This document shows, piece after piece, positions 12,279 to 24,344 of a stretch of 64,000 bases of DNA. Numbering within the stretch: the first letter of the stretch is position 1; every line of letters starts with the position of its first letter. The DNA is from Nectonema munidae. Lineage: Eukaryota > Nematomorpha > Nectonematoida > Nectonematidae. The notes beneath the pieces were generated by a model. That model did no database searches and was not told the DNA's origin. It worked only from the letters and a program-made list of their open reading frames with translations. The translations under genes were made by a program, and so were the position numbers. The DNA lies in the NCBI GenBank assembly GCA_030549495.1, contig JAUIRK010000970.1, positions 1 to 64,000 on the forward strand, in the 5' to 3' direction.

Positions 12279-13187
12279 GGTCCTCAGACATTTTGCCCCA
12301 TTCTTTTTATAAGACAATTCGCCCCATTATTTTTATAAGACAGTTCGTCTCATGGACAATTCGCCCCATTATTTTCATAGGACAATTCGCCCCATTATTT
12401 TCATAAGACCGTTCGTCCCATGGACAATTCGCCCCATTATTTTCATAAGACATTTTGTCTCATGGACAATTCGCCTAACTATTTTCATAAAACAGCCCCA
12501 TTATTTTCATAAAATAATTCGCCTCATAATTTTCATAAGACGATTTGCCTCATGCTCAATTTGCCCCATTATTTTTATAAGAGAATGCGCTCTATTATTT
12601 TTATAAAACTTCCAGTCCTATTTTTATAAGACAATTCTTTCCATTAAAAATTTGCTCTATTTTTATATTCAAATTCTTGCCATAGACAATTTACTCTATT
12701 TATGCAGATCAATTAGCACTATTGTTTTATAAAACCGTTTTTTCAATTTTTTTAGACTCTTTTACGCTTTTTTCATAAGACTATTTTTCGTAAAACGGTT
12801 TGGCATATGAACGTTTTGCCTAATATCACGACTCATCTCAATAAAAATAGCTATATTTTAATTTTATTTAGTTTTTTGAAAGGCAGTTATTTTATAAATG
12901 AAACAAATATTTAAAATTTTTAAACAAAATAAAAATTAATATCTTGTAATTGTAATATTTTTGTAATTATCTTTTTCTTCAATTTCCATCAAAATTTAAA
13001 ATTATTTAAAAGTGATAAAAAAATTAACAGATAAAATAATTAATTTGAAATAATTTAATAGAGATAAAATAAACAAGAATATAAAATTTTTAAAATTTTA
13101 CATATAAAAAGAAAGATGGATGAAACAAAAGCTATGAGCCAATTGTCCATGGGGCGAATTGTCTATGGGGCAAAATGTTTGTCGACC
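12279..13187 (+). mobile_element. Foldback-type TIR element, copy 1, arms made of sub-repeats
   Basis: The ends are GGTCCTCAGACATTTTG on the left and, reversed, GGTCGACAAACATTTTG on the right. Perfect 8-bp target duplications CTTTAAAA lie at 12,271-12,278 and 13,188-13,195. The left arm, to about 12,830, is an irregular array of units of the form ACAATTCGCCCCATTATTTT followed by CATAAGAC or similar. The right arm is short and contains two units. The centre is AT-rich with no coding capacity. The asymmetry suggests that the left array expanded after or during transposition. Confidence 0.85.
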
Positions 13188-13834
13188 CTTTAAAATAGAG
13201 TGTATTCAGCGCATACCTAAAGTCCTAAATTTATAAGACTACTTTATATTTTTTTTTACAAAATTTGTGAATTTAAATACTATACTTCCAGCGAAAATAT
13301 TTTAATTAAGTTTGCAGAATACACTAGTTTAAAAAATCCAAAATTGTTAGGGGGTGGAATAGGCTTTTCATTTGAAAAATGAAGTAGTCTACCAGGCACA
13401 TTACAGGAATTGATGAAAGGATATTTGATTCATAGAGAAAACAAATAACTGAAGGTTGGATAGTTTTATATGAGTGAATGTAGTCTAAAGGCAGAGAGTC
13501 TACTAGACACCCTGCGATGTTTATATGAAAAAATGTGATTGATTTAAGGGCAAGGGTATAAAATGAAGTTATAATTGTGCAAACAAAAAATTAAGATCGC
13601 ATTATTTCATTTTACTCAGCATCATTCAAAAATAGTTTAAAAGCTAAATTGATACAAGCCACAAAAAGTAAAATAACTTTTAACATTTTGCAATGATTTG
13701 CCTTTTATAATAAATTTTAAGAAAAAAAAGTTTACCAGAAAAAGTTATAGAGCTTCAACAAAAACTAAAAATTTTTAAGGTAGAACTTAAGTTTTTGGAA
13801 ACTAATTTGACGTACCCCCCTACAGCATACTCTA

Positions 13835-13970
13835 TGGGTGGTATGGCAGGTTGGTTGAGATGATGGACTTAGCACGGAAGCCTCTGGATTCGACTCCTCA
13901 TCGATACGAATTTGTTCAGTTTGACATAAGCGGTACATCAGTGCCTTGTCAACAAAAATACACACCTTTT
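13835..13970 (+). repeat. tRNA-like SINE-related unit
   Basis: An A-box-like TGGTATGGCAGG near 13,839 and a B-box-like GGATTCGACTCC near 13,886 are spaced as in tRNA-derived SINEs. The head (GCAGGTTGGTTGAG) matches the heads of the copies at 10,946 and 45,801, but the middle differs, so it may be another subfamily. Confidence 0.45.
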
Positions 13971-14203
13971 ACTTAAAATTGAAAAATTTGCTACATAATT
14001 AACATAAGAGGGAAAGGAAAGAAAATAAACTAATAAAGCAATTTTCACTATTTTAAAATGGGACCGTCTGTTCTCAGAATAATTTCAAAATAATAGGAGG
14101 CATAAAGATTTAGAGTTTATTTGATATTTTCAAATTTTTATAAACAGCAAAAGCCAACATTTAAGTAGCTAGCCCTTTTAATTAAAAAATTATTTAATCT
14201 AAC

Positions 14204-14552
14204 GGTCGATAGACATTTCGCCCCAAAAACAATTTGCCCTCTGGACAAATTGTCTCATAGGCTATTTGTTTCATCCATCTTTGCTTATTAAATGTGTAAA
14301 ATTATTAAAAAATTTTATATTCTTGTTTATTTTATCTCTATTAAATTATTTCAAATTAATCATTTTATCTCTTAATTTTTTGTAGGAAAATATTTATGAA
14401 AATAACGGGGCGAATTGTCCATGAAACAAAATGTCTTATGAAAATAATGGGGCGAATTGTCCATGGGACGAACTGTCTTATGAAATAATGTAGCGAATTG
14501 TCCATGGGACGAACTGTCTTATGAAAATAATGGGGCGAAATGTCCGAGGACC
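14204..14552 (-). mobile_element. Foldback-type TIR element, copy 2
   Basis: This is a shorter member of the family at 12,279-13,187, in reverse orientation. The ends are GGTCGATAGACATTTCG (14,204) and, reversed, GGTCCTCGGACATTTCG (ending 14,552). The flanks aatctaac (14,196-14,203) and aaactaac (14,553-14,560) are an 8-bp duplication with one mismatch. The interior matches the last 200 bp of copy 1, including the TTTCATCCATCTTT and TTCTTGTTTATTTTATC stretches. The sub-repeat array has only about four units. Confidence 0.82.
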
Positions 14553-15006
14553 AAACTAACATAAATCAAAGTATACGAGAAAAGAAAACCATTGCTTTTT
14601 TTGAATTTTTGTCTACAAATAAAATTCTGACAGCTGTCATAAATAATAGATCAAGTACATTTTTAACAACTGAAACGTTTTGTTTCGATATTATATTTTT
14701 ACTATAATAATCAACAAATTTTCTTTAAAAAAGGTATTTGATTATGAACAGTGTTACTTATAAAATTTAACAATCGAACATTATAAAAGATATCTCTGCT
14801 CAAATATATATTCATTCCCAAATAACTATTAAAAAAATTTCTTGACTCGAAAAAATAAGTTTTCAAATGTAACAAACGTAGTGATAAAGATTAAATGACC
14901 TTTGTTGAAAAAAATTCTTAGCGCGAGTCTAACAATATTCATTGATATAAAATTGTAAAAATTGGAAACTATTTTAATTTAACTCTAAATGCAAATTAGA
15001 TAGAAG

Positions 15007-15211
15007 CAGTGGTGTAACCAGAAAAAAGTTAATAGGGGGGGGGGGGGGCACAATTTAAAAACAAAAAACGTGAGCAACATTTTGTATACTTTCTTGATCC
15101 TTTCATTGGAGAAATTTTCAAAAACTGATATCGCATAAGTTGCATGGGGCACCATGCGGTACATAGGAGAGTGGGCACGGCCCCTCATGCCCCAGCCTAG
15201 CTACGTCACTG
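15007..15211 (+). mobile_element. hAT MITE with G-run
   Basis: The left end is CAGTGGTGTAACCAG and the right end, reversed, is CAGTGACGTAGCTAG. The flanks gatagaag (14,999-15,006) and gagagaag (15,212-15,219) form an 8-bp duplication with one mismatch. A run of about 14 G starts near 15,035. At 205 bp it has no coding capacity and was mobilised in trans. Confidence 0.8.
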
Positions 15212-15412
15212 GAGAGAAGAGAACTGAATGAGATAGGAACGCTTAACAAGAGAAGAGGGCTTGAATGAAAGAAAAGAGCTTGAGTGAATGATTGAGTTTT
15301 AGCAGAGAAAGTGGAAGAGAATTATTGGGGGGGGGGGGGGGGGGCGAAGGTCATTTCGCCCCCCCCCCCCCCCCCCCCCCCTCGCCCCCGGATGTGCGCC
15401 CCTGTTTTAGAT

Positions 15413-16570
15413 GTTTATAATTTATCTAATTTTGAATGAAACACTTGACATTTTAAATAAAAATAACTTCTTTTTGGATCAAATTTTATTAACTTTTTTT
15501 AAATGAAATTCAGATATAATGCATTTAGTTTTTTTTTCTTCTTTTTTTTTTTTTACAAAAAATAGGCCTTCTACTCACTTTACCCTTCTAGAAAAAAAGA
15601 AGATAACGCTAAATTTAGATTCACATCTGTTTTCAGTACCATAATTATATATAGAGATAAATTAGGATATTTGGTTAGCTATTGAAATCCATTTTTTTGA
15701 ATGCATTATACAAAATAAAATTAGAAGAAGGCTTTTTTTTTATTGTTTGCATAAATTTTCATTCAAAAAATAGTAAGGAAAAGTAGAGATGGAGGCGTGG
15801 TTTCATCGAGAATGCTTTCTAAGTACTTGATTAACTAATTAACACATCAATACATAAATAATATGAGCTGCTTTAGCCGTATCTATCACTCCAAATATAG
15901 GAGACCATAAAAATATAACGATCGAAAAAATCTTGTGATCATTTCGCTTCTTCAAAAAGTGGTACTGAAACCCCTTTGAGATGATGAATGTGTTAATGTG
16001 ATGTCTCGCAAACATTTTCATCCAGAGGAGTCGTTTTTTTCAATTATTTAAATTTCCTAGGAATTTTAAAAATAATTATTTTTTTTTGTAAATTTTTTCG
16101 AAACATCGAAACTTTATTCGGTTCTAATCCTAATATATTAAAAATCTCTTAGAACTATTTTTCAATGGTGTATGTGGAACCGATTTTGACCGAAGTAAAA
16201 AATGGGAAAATTTGCCTTTTTGTTACACCCTTTTTACTTTTAATATTTTCTTCGGCTCAGCTATTATTAATAAGTTGAAGAGGCTGAAGAGAGCAAATAA
16301 TGTTCATGATAAACATTAAGTTGATTTAAATTTTGTTTAAAAATTTTAATAAAGTTTCCTTGATAAATTACAACATTAAAGATAAATTTTGAAAAATAAT
16401 TGTAAATTGAAATATTTGAGTTTATTGAACATTTAAAAAAGTTTTTACTCCATTAGCATTTTTTCTTAAAATCTTTTCTTGAATTTTTTTTTCAAATATG
16501 ATAAATCATTTCATTTTGTGCTAAATTCTTTCTGATTTCATAAAAGGGAAAAATGAGGTTGGACAGAAGA
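15413..16570. other. AT-rich DNA without recognised genes
   Basis: No supported genes, arrays or element ends were found. Confidence 0.35.
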
Positions 16571-16581
16571 AGCGGTGTTGC

Positions 16582-16895
16582 CCAGTGCCCGCGATAAAGC
16601 TAAATTTCAAGGGGGGCTGAAATGGGGCAAAGAAACACATTTGCAAAAAATTTATTTCCTATATTACTTTATATCCTATATTACTTTGCTGAAAAGCATG
16701 AAGTACTTCTGTATAAAAACCTATAGAAATCTCATATTATACATACACATACACCAGCATTTATATAAGATTATTGTGTACAATTTTTGCTTATTTATTT
16801 TTCCTTTAAAAAGTGCATGGGGCAAAACCAAAAATTTTGGGTGGGGGGGGGGGGGGGGGCACGTGTCCTAAAATTATATAGGTAGCGCGGGAACC
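16582..16895 (+). mobile_element. Possible hAT-like MITE with G-run
   Basis: The left sequence CAGTGCCCGCGATAAAG and the reversed right sequence GGTTCCCGCGCTACC are similar. The interior has G-rich patches and a G17 run near 16,842, as in the hAT MITEs nearby. No matching 8-bp flanks were found, so the borders and class are tentative. Confidence 0.3.
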
Positions 16896-17292
16896 TTACA
16901 CTTAACTTAAGTCAATATTACACTTAACCTAAAGTTTGTGAAACAGATGTTTCGGGAAACATTTTAAAAAGCTCTTATTTTTATTTTGATCATAAGTGAC
17001 GTGCTTATTTTTGACTTGATCATAAATTAAGGAGTTATGCTTAGAAGTTGTATTTTAAAATGTAATAATGCTATTTATTTCATTTCAAAAAAGTATGTGT
17101 ATATAATCGTCTGCAATAAACAGATTAAATGTAAAAATCTTCTGCTTCAAGATTAGTTAGTTGCATAATATTTTTAAATTACTATAACAGCCTTAGATAA
17201 ATCAAACTTTTTAGCGTTAAATACCAAGAGATGATACATATTTCACCATTTTTTTTAGGTAGTATTTGAAGTTTAAATGCCTAACTTATTTT

Positions 17293-17447
17293 TTAACCCT
17301 TTGAGGATTAGTGTTACATCCGTGTCATAAAATCTAATGTGTAAAAATAATGTGTAAAATCTAAGTGTGTATAAAATTGTCTGTTTTAAATATATATAAT
17401 TTAAAGCAAATTTTTCGTCCGCGAAATTTTGGCCTTGAAAGTGTTAA
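17293..17447. mobile_element. piggyBac-type MITE, family 1
   Basis: TTAA stands at both ends (17,293-17,296 and 17,444-17,447). Inside are CCCTTTGAGGATTAGTG on the left and, reversed, CACTTTCAAGGCC on the right. The middle phrase TCTGTTTTAAATATATATAA recurs in altered form at 23,440 and 28,300. TTAA duplications are the signature of piggyBac-mobilised elements. Confidence 0.6.
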
Positions 17448-17645
17448 TTAAGAAATCAGATTGGTTTAAGGAAAAAAATAGGAAAAACTTTTGAAAAATT
17501 CATAAAGTTGTACTTACTACCTATCTGAATTTTTGGAAAATTTAAAATTTCAGATTTTTAAATCTTGTTTAAACAAAATTTAATTCTAAACTCAAAAATA
17601 TCAAGAAAATTACATTTTAATATCCTATGTTCCTTTTATATACCT

Positions 17646-17784
17646 TTAACCCATTAAGTACCATAGAAATCAGACGATATCTAAAAAAAACGCAGACGAT
17701 TTATATTCAAAGTCATTGAAAAAAGCAGACGAAGATGAAATTACTCATGCTCCCAAATGGGAACATTGGGACTTATTGGGTTAG
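17646..17784. mobile_element. piggyBac-type MITE, family 2, copy A
   Basis: It begins TTAA then CCCATTAAGTACC and ends ACTTATTGGG then TTAG. The interior (AATCAGACGATAT, AAACGCAGACGATTTATA) is almost identical to the copy at 41,462 inserted in a Tigger transposase. The length is about 139 bp, with no coding capacity. Confidence 0.7.
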
Positions 17785-18573
17785 TCAGAAATCTGAATAA
17801 AATTAGAAATCATTTTACGTAATCTACCGGAAAAAGATTACATCCAACTTACAAAGCCCACATATGCCTTTTCCTCAATTGTTCGATAAAGTAAATAAAT
17901 GTATGCTCGTTGTTAGTCAGTTAGAGATTTATTGAGTGAGTGCGTTCTAATTATTATGAATTAAAAACGGAATTTCTTGCATATTTTACCGCAAAACGTT
18001 ATAGAACGAATTGTCTGCTCTCGCTGAGTACTAACTAGGTGCAAAGTTGGATACTAATGAAAATTTTAAATGATTCTGCGAAACTAGTCATTGTTTATTT
18101 ATTATAAGCAAGTGAAATGGGTGATGATGACATTTGAATGATCATTGCATGTATTTGAGACAACATTTTCATTTTGAGTGCTGCTGATGTGATGACGTTG
18201 TTTCGGAAACATCACTCAATAAGATAGTGTCACCTTTTCTGAAAGAAGAAATTCATGGAATTTCATATGAATATGATCATAGATGATCAATGGACTTTGC
18301 GTCACTCTCTCGTATGTACGCAAAAAACCACAGCCTCTCGATCACTCACGATCAGAACTCTACACATCTAATTGATTTGGCTGTCATTCGCCACCTTATG
18401 TTCATCCAAGCTTGTCCTCCTCCTCTTGCTGCATTGCTCATTTTTCCCTCACTTTTATTTGTCGATTCTCTCTGTAAATAAACAGTCCTTCAAATTCATT
18501 GGTGAATCGAAGTGTAGGCATTCACTTTTTGTATCACACGCACTTTTTGTTATTTATCTCTTCTGCTCTCTTT

Positions 18574-18594
18574 CCTCTCTCTCTCTCTCTCTCT
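18574..18594. repeat. (CT)n microsatellite
   Basis: About ten uninterrupted CT units were read directly. Confidence 0.85.
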
Positions 18595-18599
18595 TAGTA

Positions 18600-21005
18600 A
18601 TGGTAGTCGTAATAAGTAAGAGTAACTTTGGTATGTTCTAATTTCTGGATTGTTATTCGGTTTTCATCGTTTTGAAGCTGTTAAAACGGAAGCAGGTCAA
18701 TTCAGCCACTAAATATTTTCATGCATATTAATATCGCCCAAAGGCTTAGGATGGTCTTAGAGCGAATTGTCCCTGAACGATTATAACTTTTAACGAGCGA
18801 CACTGTTATTTTCTGCCATATGTTTTACTGTGACTTTTTTTCTATAAATCCCAAAAAATATGGTTGTGAAATTAATCAACAATAATTATATTATCCATTT
18901 ATTGTCTTTACGTATTTTTATGAGTCTGGAAATATTTTTCGGTGTTAGTGCCAATTACTTCTATTAAACGCAACCCTGCGGTTTTTGTTTATCTCAAAAG
19001 CTTAACGATATAAAATACTTTTTCTCAAATGGTGAAAATGAGAAAGTCAGAGAAAATATTTTAAGTAAAAAGAAAGCAAGGATAAAGTATAGCTTATTTA
19101 TCGAGCATCATTTTTATGATATGATTGCTAATAGTTTTTCCCATTTTATTCAGTCCTGGACATCTTAGCTATTTATATTTAAACTAATTTTCAAATTAAT
19201 TTGTTTTTATCTAGCTTATACACTATACAGCCAATCATATGTATACTTTGAAGTTATTGACTTTAGATTTACTTTTGGTGAATTCACTCAACATATTTCA
19301 GCTGTTAGTAAATTAGGTATCTCGATAGGACCTGCATCGTTTTAGCTACACATTCTTTATCGGCTCGTAGTCTCTACGTTATTTCTTCTATACTGTATGC
19401 AGTATGTAATTTTGATATTCATTCTACGATGATTCTTCCTTGGTATCCCTACTTTCATCTAAAATTAATTTTCTGCAACCTGTTTTATAAAAAACCTTTT
19501 TAAAGTTTTTTTAATAGACTACCTGATCCCAGAGCCTTCCTAATAGAGAACCTTCTTGATGATCGTAGGCTTTTTTTATCAGTATCATGCTTTATAAGTT
19601 ATCAGTATCACATATCATATATCAAGTGATATGGGTAGATGATATTCACCCTCAATATTTGTTAACTAATCCCATTTCAAAAGTTGTTTTCCTTATAAAA
19701 TCATTCGTGGTGTTAATAAGGATACCATTCATTGGTTTTTAAACGAAGATTTTGGTTTCTATGTTTCTCACATTTTAATCTTGGATTTTTTCAAATATCT
19801 ACTACTATTTTTTAACCCTTCAAAATATGGATAAAATGTAGTGGGTTAATGATTCAAAAAGATTTCAATCAAATTTTTTAAATTTCTTTACTTTCTTCGT
19901 AGGTAAAATCAATAGATTTTGTATTTCCATAAGTCTAAATCAATTTGTACGAAACTTTAAAGTTGAAACAATAATGGATTCAAGAGACTTGAACTGAAGA
20001 GCTTTCAGTTTAGAATCTAAGCTTAACTTACGCAAACTAAATCCTTTGTTTTTAATTATTTTTTTTAAAGATTTAACTAAATCCTTTGTAAAATCTTTAA
20101 AAAAATAATGAATTTTAATTATGATGAAAATTTAAATTATGGACGGTTTAATGAATTGTTCCAAGTATTTAAATTTTAATAAATTCATGAAAATACTAAG
20201 TCATTCTGTTGAACGAATTTTTTTCTCAAATCAAGATTGCATGTTCTGGCAAAACAAACATAACGAAAAATGATACTTCATGTGCTACTACTTGGAAACC
20301 AAAAAAGGACCACTGTAAGATTTACAAAACCGAACAAAACATAAATAGATTGAAAAAAGAAAATTAATCTTCATATTTTTAGCAAATAAAATGATCTTAT
20401 TTCCATATTTTTCAATATATTTCATTAATCTTGCGGTTTCTTTACTACGTCTAGTCTAGGTTTATTTTTAATCTAATCTTGAGTTTTTCTAAAATTCATA
20501 ATGGCAGCTGAAATTGTAATCTTAGTTGATAAGCTAAAGATTTAAAGATTTTTCATTCGCAAAGGAACAACTTCTTGTTCACTTTTAAAATCTATTTTGA
20601 AACACCCAATATTAGTTCATTACAGGACTTCCTAGTTGATTGGAATATGGTAGATCTTCCATTTAGTCAAGATACTTCTTTCTTAAAATGAGTACCCCTT
20701 CATAAATCTACTACCTGGAAGTTTTGGCGAAAATGTAGTACAGAAATGAAATAAGTAATGGATTTAGTCTAAAAAAATTAATTTGAAGGGTAATTTTAGA
20801 GAGAATTTTATCTTCAATTAAAATTTTAATTGATGATTTTCAATCAAGTAGCGATTTTTATCAATAAAATTATTGCTATAAAGGGTTATGCTCTTGAAAC
20901 TCTTTAGAAATATAAATTTTCAGCAGTGTATTTAAAATTGTCACTAAGTTATAAATGTCTAAGTATAAATTCAAAATTTTATGAATTCATAGGATTTTCG
21001 TTTTG
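18600..21005. other. AT-rich DNA without recognised genes
   Basis: No gene or repeat borders were seen, apart from a short palindrome near 20,040-20,105 (AAATCCTTTG repeated around a T-run and A-run). Confidence 0.35.
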
Positions 21006-21010
21006 ATTAA

Positions 21011-21060
21011 TCTATATTATAATCGCCTACCCTGCGCCTGTCTGTCGCTGGAAGCATTTT
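21011..21060 (+). mobile_element. Possible Helitron 5' end
   Basis: TCTATATTATAATCGCC followed by CTGCGCCTGTCTGTC resembles Helitron 5' termini, which start with TC after an A. No matching 3' end lies near it, so it would be a truncated copy. Confidence 0.3.
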
Positions 21061-21064
21061 GATT

Positions 21065-22970
21065 TGTTGAAATATAATTATCGATGAAATAAAATTTATC
21101 AATCAGATGAGAGATGGCCAGATAAAAATAAACATAAAACATACAAGGTAAATATGGTAATGCTAAAAACAAATATGGTATTCCTTAACAATTACAACCA
21201 TAGACCTCTCACTTTTAAAATGCCATTCCTCAAGTTGCTGACGAAAGTATCCGAGCTGAATTCATAAGAAAATGCTTATTTAATTATAAACGCAATCTAT
21301 AATGATTCTAATGAAAAACATACAGATTTTAAATTTGGATATACCAAATTTGATTGATAATAATTCAACATGTATAAAAAAATATAGATAATTTTCAAGG
21401 ATACAAAGCTAATTGGATTTTCATTATCAGGCATTTTCAAACCGCAATAACTGACTCCAGAAATGAAATCAACATGGTCGATTTGGTATAAAAATGGATA
21501 TTTTATTTAAAAATATGGAAAATACTGTTTCAAGACAACTTTTAGATTTTTAATTTGAATGAAATTATATTTTTTACTCGTTCTATCATACGCATCTCAA
21601 GATCGTCTTATGCTAGCGAATGCTCATTACTCAAGAAAGTGTTCTGTCAATTACTTAAATTTTTCGAATTATTATCCACAATGTTGCGAATAAACATTTC
21701 TAAAATTGCAGGTATTTGACCTAAAAAAAAATTAGTTTTTTACTTGTTAAGCATATCTGACTTATTCAAATAATTTGAGGCTTTTTAAATCACTTCTATG
21801 AATATTGGAAGCAAAATGTTTGAACCAATTACTTCTAACTATAAACCTTTTAGCACATCTCATGACTTATACCATTGGTGCGTGTGTTTCATCGAAAAAA
21901 TGAAGAGTATAGCATTCCAAAAATAGATATGGTGGTTCAAATGTAAAAATGTGCCAGTTTAAATATCATTCTAAAAGAGTTAGTTACGCAGAAAGCAAAG
22001 TTTTGATATTATGTTTATCATGTGACGCGATTCACATTTCAATTCAAAGCATTTATTGATACAGCTGTAATTACTATCGGATCGCTCTTACATCTCAATT
22101 TTTTGTTGCGTTTGTCTTTGTCCTTGCTTCAATCAATGTAGAATAATTGTAACAGGCTGTATTTAACAGTTTCTAAAAGCAAATACATATTGTCATAAGG
22201 CTCCAACAGATGGAGTGAGTATGGGAATACTAGGGTCTTTTTTTCATATTATATATCCTGCAAGAGAACCAGAGACTTAAGGCGTTGATTGGAAGTTCTT
22301 ATGCAAAGATGCTGATCCAAAGGATTTCTGAGGTTTCCACCAGTGTTATGTAAATCATGAATTCTCTAAGATTTGATACATCACTAATAATTTGCATTTT
22401 TTAATTTCTAAATTTCGATTTTCTTAGGGGATGAGACCTATCGCTTAGATGGAGTAGCCCGTACTAATTGCCCCATAGATGGCTATGTCTTTTGTCTCAC
22501 GTCTAAACTTTGTAAGGTCACTTTTGAAGCTAGAACTTTCATATTATGTACTTGTGTAGTCCTTGACCTGAACACAAAATTCATGTTTATAAAGTCCTTC
22601 TGATAGTTCTAATAATGCTTGGTGTCGTGTTGGGATTGCTAAAACATTGAAATACTTACATTTCTACCTCACATTCACTCTTAATACACTCAGTTCCAAA
22701 CTGAGTACCAAAGTATCATTTTAATGCACAAAATTTCTTCTCCAACAGAGTGTAGAATGATGATGTCTCAGTGTATTTGCTTGGCCGGAGGCAATTGCCT
22801 TAATTCATACGTGTATGGTATTTTTCTTAGCACACAGTAGAAATCTTGTTGGCTATGCTTCAGTGTTTGCAAAAGAGCCCCCGCTTTTTTCCTTATTATA
22901 GTCGAGGAGATTCCCTTCTGCTGAATTCTTTGTTTTTCGTCTGCAAATTCTTATCTTTTTGTTTTATCTT
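21065..22970. other. Upstream region of the heat-shock gene, no genes seen
   Basis: No reading frames of note were found. I looked for heat-shock elements (alternating GAA and TTC triplets at 5-bp spacing) in the last 400 bp and found none convincing. Confidence 0.35.
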
Positions 22971-22975
22971 GTCTT

Positions 22976-22977
22976 AG
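22976..22977 (+). promoter_or_regulatory. 3' splice acceptor just upstream of the heat-shock gene start codon
   Basis: A pyrimidine tract (CTTTTTGTTTTATCTTG) ends in TCTTAG 46 bases before ATG 23,024. It could be the acceptor of a 5' untranslated intron or a spliced-leader trans-splicing site, which flatworms use. The sequence cannot tell these apart. Confidence 0.4.
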
Positions 22978-23023
22978 CTTAGGACAGTGATATCGCCCAC
23001 ACCCACTTTCAATCACGAGCAAC

Positions 23024-23361
23024 ATGTCTAAGCACAACGTAGTGAAAAGCGAAGTTTCTATCCCTGTGATGAAAGAAAAGAGTTCTGCTTCCTCCGTCAA
23101 TACTTTTTCTTCCAATAATGATCGCGCCTTTTCCAAAGACTCTGCCTTCAACATGAACGATGAGTTTGCGCGAATGAATGCTCGTATGCGAGATTTTCGC
23201 CGAAGTTTTGAAGATTTGGCCATCGATCCTACCTACAATCCAGAGAACACACTCAAATCCACTTCCCAGTATGAACACTCTTCTTCAAAAACTGCTAGTG
23301 ATGATGGTAGATCGAATAATACCATTCAAAAACACTATCAAAAATCTGCCTCCTCTTATAG
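23024..23361 (+). CDS. p40-type small heat-shock protein, exon 1 (N-terminal domain)
   Basis: The exon starts at ATG 23,024 and codes MSKHNVVKSEVSIPVMKEKS, similar to the start of schistosome p40 small heat-shock proteins as I recall it. A helical stretch follows (DEFARMNARMRDFRRSFEDL), where p40 also has a helical N-terminal arm, then a Ser-rich tail. The frame stays open to 23,434, but its last residues are read from a piggyBac-type MITE starting at 23,412, so the exon must end earlier. A donor AG|GTTCTT after 23,361 leaves two codon bases, which exon 2 completes with its first base to give AGG; a donor after 23,394 has the same phase. A stronger-looking GTAGAT at 23,307 is out of phase. 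The exon contributes about 112 residues. Confidence 0.7.
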
Positions 23362-23411
23362 GTTCTTTTCCTTCTTTAATTCTATGGCTTCTGTGTATAG
23401 AGCGTTGCTTC

Positions 23412-23521
23412 TTAGCCCTTTGAAGCTCAAGTAATGAAAATCGTTTGCTTTAAATATATAAAATTCCGTTGGAAAACAAAGCAAACGATTAGTCTTAAAA
23501 AGCTGGTCACCAAAGGGTTAA
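23412..23521. mobile_element. piggyBac-type MITE, family 1
   Basis: The left end is TTAG then CCCTTTGAAGCTC; the right end is CCAAAGGG then TTAA. The middle reads AAATATATAAAATTCCG and CAAACGATTAGTCTTAAA, shared with the copy at 28,242. It interrupts the open frame after the inferred end of exon 1. Confidence 0.65.
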
Positions 23522-24344
23522 AACTCTTTCATGCAAATTGGGTCACTAATGACTCGTGAAATAAAATAGTCTGTTTTAAGTTATATGATTAATTTTCAAA
23601 AACCAGTCACTAAATGCGTTTGTCACTCCTCAGGTTTTTGAACACGAGTTGACTGAATTTCAATGAGTTTTTGTATTACTTAAAGTAGACGATTTTTGTC
23701 TTATGGGATACTACTGTTCCACTCTCTCTCAAAAGATTAATCAAGGGTCATCATGCATTGCTGTATGTAACATCACAAAAGAGGAACTTAGCTGGTGGTC
23801 TTTTTGTCGTTTCTTATTCATCCTTTCTAATAGTATGTTTGTTTTCTGTGAAGTTTTGAAGGAGTCATGATGGAGGCAACTTCAGGGATCTTTGCTTCAT
23901 TTAACCCTGAAATTAATCAATTAATTAGAAAATTAAGAACGTTTTATCCTGGAGCAATCCTTTTCCATAATTATTAACTAGGAAAATACATCCCTTTTCT
24001 CTGTCTGCTCACTTTTTAATTAAGCAACTAAATGGTTAGAAATAAATCTTACAACTACATGCCAGGGTTTCCAGAAATTTATGAACACGCGATGCATAGA
24101 AAAGTCAAACTGGCAAATTAAAAAAAGCACTCCACTTCTCACTTATGAACAAATAGCCTGTGATTTAAAAAGATAAAACTCGTATCAACTTGTAGCACAG
24201 AGAAGCCGGTCAATTCTTTCCCTCAAAACAATTAAGCCTATGCATAATCTGGCCTCTAAACATCGATATTATTATTGACTTGATTCCGAATTCTCTTGAG
24301 GCTCAATTGTCTCTGAATATCATTTATATTAAAAACATACAAAT

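Larger units (their letters stand above)
12165..15404 (+). mobile_element. Non-autonomous hAT element hosting several later insertions
   Basis: The left end is CAGGGGCGCACATCC at 12,165 and the right end, ending at 15,404, is its exact reverse complement. The flanks are ttttaaat (12,157-12,164) and ttttagat (15,405-15,412), an 8-bp target duplication with one mismatch, as expected for hAT. The left subterminal sequence (CTCAAAATTATTGG) resembles the element ends at 28,232 and 48,628. No transposase remains. Two foldback elements, a SINE-like unit and a hAT MITE sit inside, so much of its 3.2 kb is inserted DNA. Confidence 0.8.

Noticed and set aside
12352-12606. An 84-codon frame and its counterpart at 14,365-14,562 with repeated PIIFI-type phrases
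   Set aside because: They are translations of the foldback sub-repeat array, so repetition of peptide phrases is a by-product of the DNA repeat.
12290-12830. A CRISPR-like array
   Set aside because: The units are irregular, spacers are not unique, flanking ends and target duplications show a transposon, and the context is eukaryotic.
18290-18641. Overlapping open frames of 63 and 89 codons, Ser/Leu-rich
   Set aside because: They run into a CT microsatellite, have no domain or conserved motif, and look like composition-driven frames.
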